The notes under the pieces were generated by a model. It was not told where the DNA came from and searched no databases. It saw only the letters and a list, made by a program, of their open reading frames with translations. From an uncultured Ectothiorhodospiraceae bacterium (GTDB lineage: Bacteria > Pseudomonadota > Gammaproteobacteria > UBA9214), in contig CAMYKJ010000147.1 in NCBI GenBank assembly GCA_947258945.1, positions 1 through 6,220 of the forward strand: 6,220 nt of DNA, read 5' to 3'. A program made the translations under genes and the position numbers. Of this stretch, positions 5,831 through 6,220 are shown piece after piece; within the stretch, counting starts at the first letter, position 1, and each line of letters opens with the position of its first letter.

Positions 5831-5868
5831 ATCTATATCATGCTGATTTTTATATATTTATATTCATA
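5831..5868. promoter_or_regulatory. AT-rich divergent promoter-like stretch
   Basis: About 38 bases made almost entirely of A and T (for example TTTTTATATATTTATATTCA) stand out in GC-rich DNA between two divergent genes. They contain several TATATT- and TATAAA-like hexamers on both strands, but no clear -35 partner. A further TATGAT at 5906-5911 is closer to the DUF4124 gene, also without a -35. The likely role is a promoter or UP-like element for one or both genes. Confidence 0.4.
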
Positions 5869-5969
5869 CAGGACGTACGACGGGCAGGCTTTTGCAGTGA
5901 TACGTTATGATGAGAGGACAGGAACCGATAACCTCCCTGACAGTCCCAGGAGACAGGAACAGCCGGCCG

Positions 5970-6220
5970 ATGAATACCCGCAAACCACTATTGCCCGCCC
6001 TTGCGCTGCTTGTGATCGCCGCACCGGCGACTGCCGGCCAGGCCTATACCTGGACCGACAGCGAGGGTGTGACCCACTTCAGTGAATCGGTGCCGCCCGA
6101 CCGGGTGCAGGATGCGGGACGCATCGAGCTGCACTCCGCGCCGGTTATCCCGGGTCCCACGCCGGAACGCTTCCGCGCCATCAGTGAACAGTCGGCCCGC
6201 ATGGCGGCCGAGCGCAGAAA
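5970..6220 (+). CDS. Secreted DUF4124 domain protein (partial, 3' end outside window)
   Basis: The first 83 codons of a gene that runs off the window. The N-terminus MNTRKPLLPALALLVIAAPATAG is a typical Sec signal peptide, with a basic start, a hydrophobic core and a probable cleavage after ATA near residue 22. The mature part starts with the DUF4124 signature AYTWTDSEGVTHFSESVPPD (residues 25-44), the usual Y-x-W-x-D-x-x-G-x-x-H-F/Y-S pattern with the aromatic residues in place. A Pro-rich linker follows, then an Ala/Arg/Glu-rich stretch (ISEQSARMAAERR) that probably begins a helical or coiled region. DUF4124 proteins are periplasmic or envelope proteins of proteobacteria with no settled biochemical role. 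The ribosome binding site is weak: GGAA lies about 11 bases and AGGAG about 17 bases upstream. Confidence 0.88.
   Translation, partial: MNTRKPLLPALALLVIAAPATAGQAYTWTDSEGVTHFSESVPPDRVQDAGRIELHSAPVIPGPTPERFRAISEQSARMAAERR

Overview
The window looks like a piece of a GC-rich (mostly 60-70% GC) gammaproteobacterial chromosome. The clues are a DUF4124 envelope protein, a QHG-type SixA, and a bacterial DUF3524/QTMAN-type glycosyltransferase, a combination I associate with Chromatiales-like or sulfur-oxidising lineages. That placement is inference. I see no rRNA, tRNA, CRISPR, insertion sequence or phage gene.

Layout. Positions 2-88 are the tail of a membrane protein (+). Positions 226-666 are a UspA-type universal stress protein (+), clearly lower in GC than its neighbours. 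It converges on a long minus-strand block running from 4999 down to 809. In transcription order the block holds a POT/PTR2 proton-dependent peptide transporter (4999-3653), a homologue of tRNA-queuosine alpha-mannosyltransferase (3675-2536), an alpha/beta hydrolase (about 2522-1662), a 162-base gap, a disrupted sixA phosphohistidine phosphatase (1499-1051), and an 81-residue unknown protein starting in an ATGA overlap with the sixA stop (1054-809). The first three genes overlap or nearly touch and are probably one transcript. Whether sixA and the small gene belong to it is open.

Divergent from the transporter is a 66-residue protein of unknown function with a good ribosome binding site (5149-5349, +). 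It converges on a 65-residue charged protein (5711-5514, -) across a 164-base gap holding three separate hairpins. An AT-rich, promoter-like stretch (about 5831-5868) separates that gene from a secreted DUF4124 protein (5970 to the window edge, +).

The most interesting points are: the mannosyltransferase-like gene coupled to a peptide transporter and a hydrolase, which may be a bacterial route to glycosylated queuosine or another glycosylated product; the broken sixA, whose catalytic residues now lie in two reading frames; and three small uncharacterised proteins that appear genuine from their start sites and composition.
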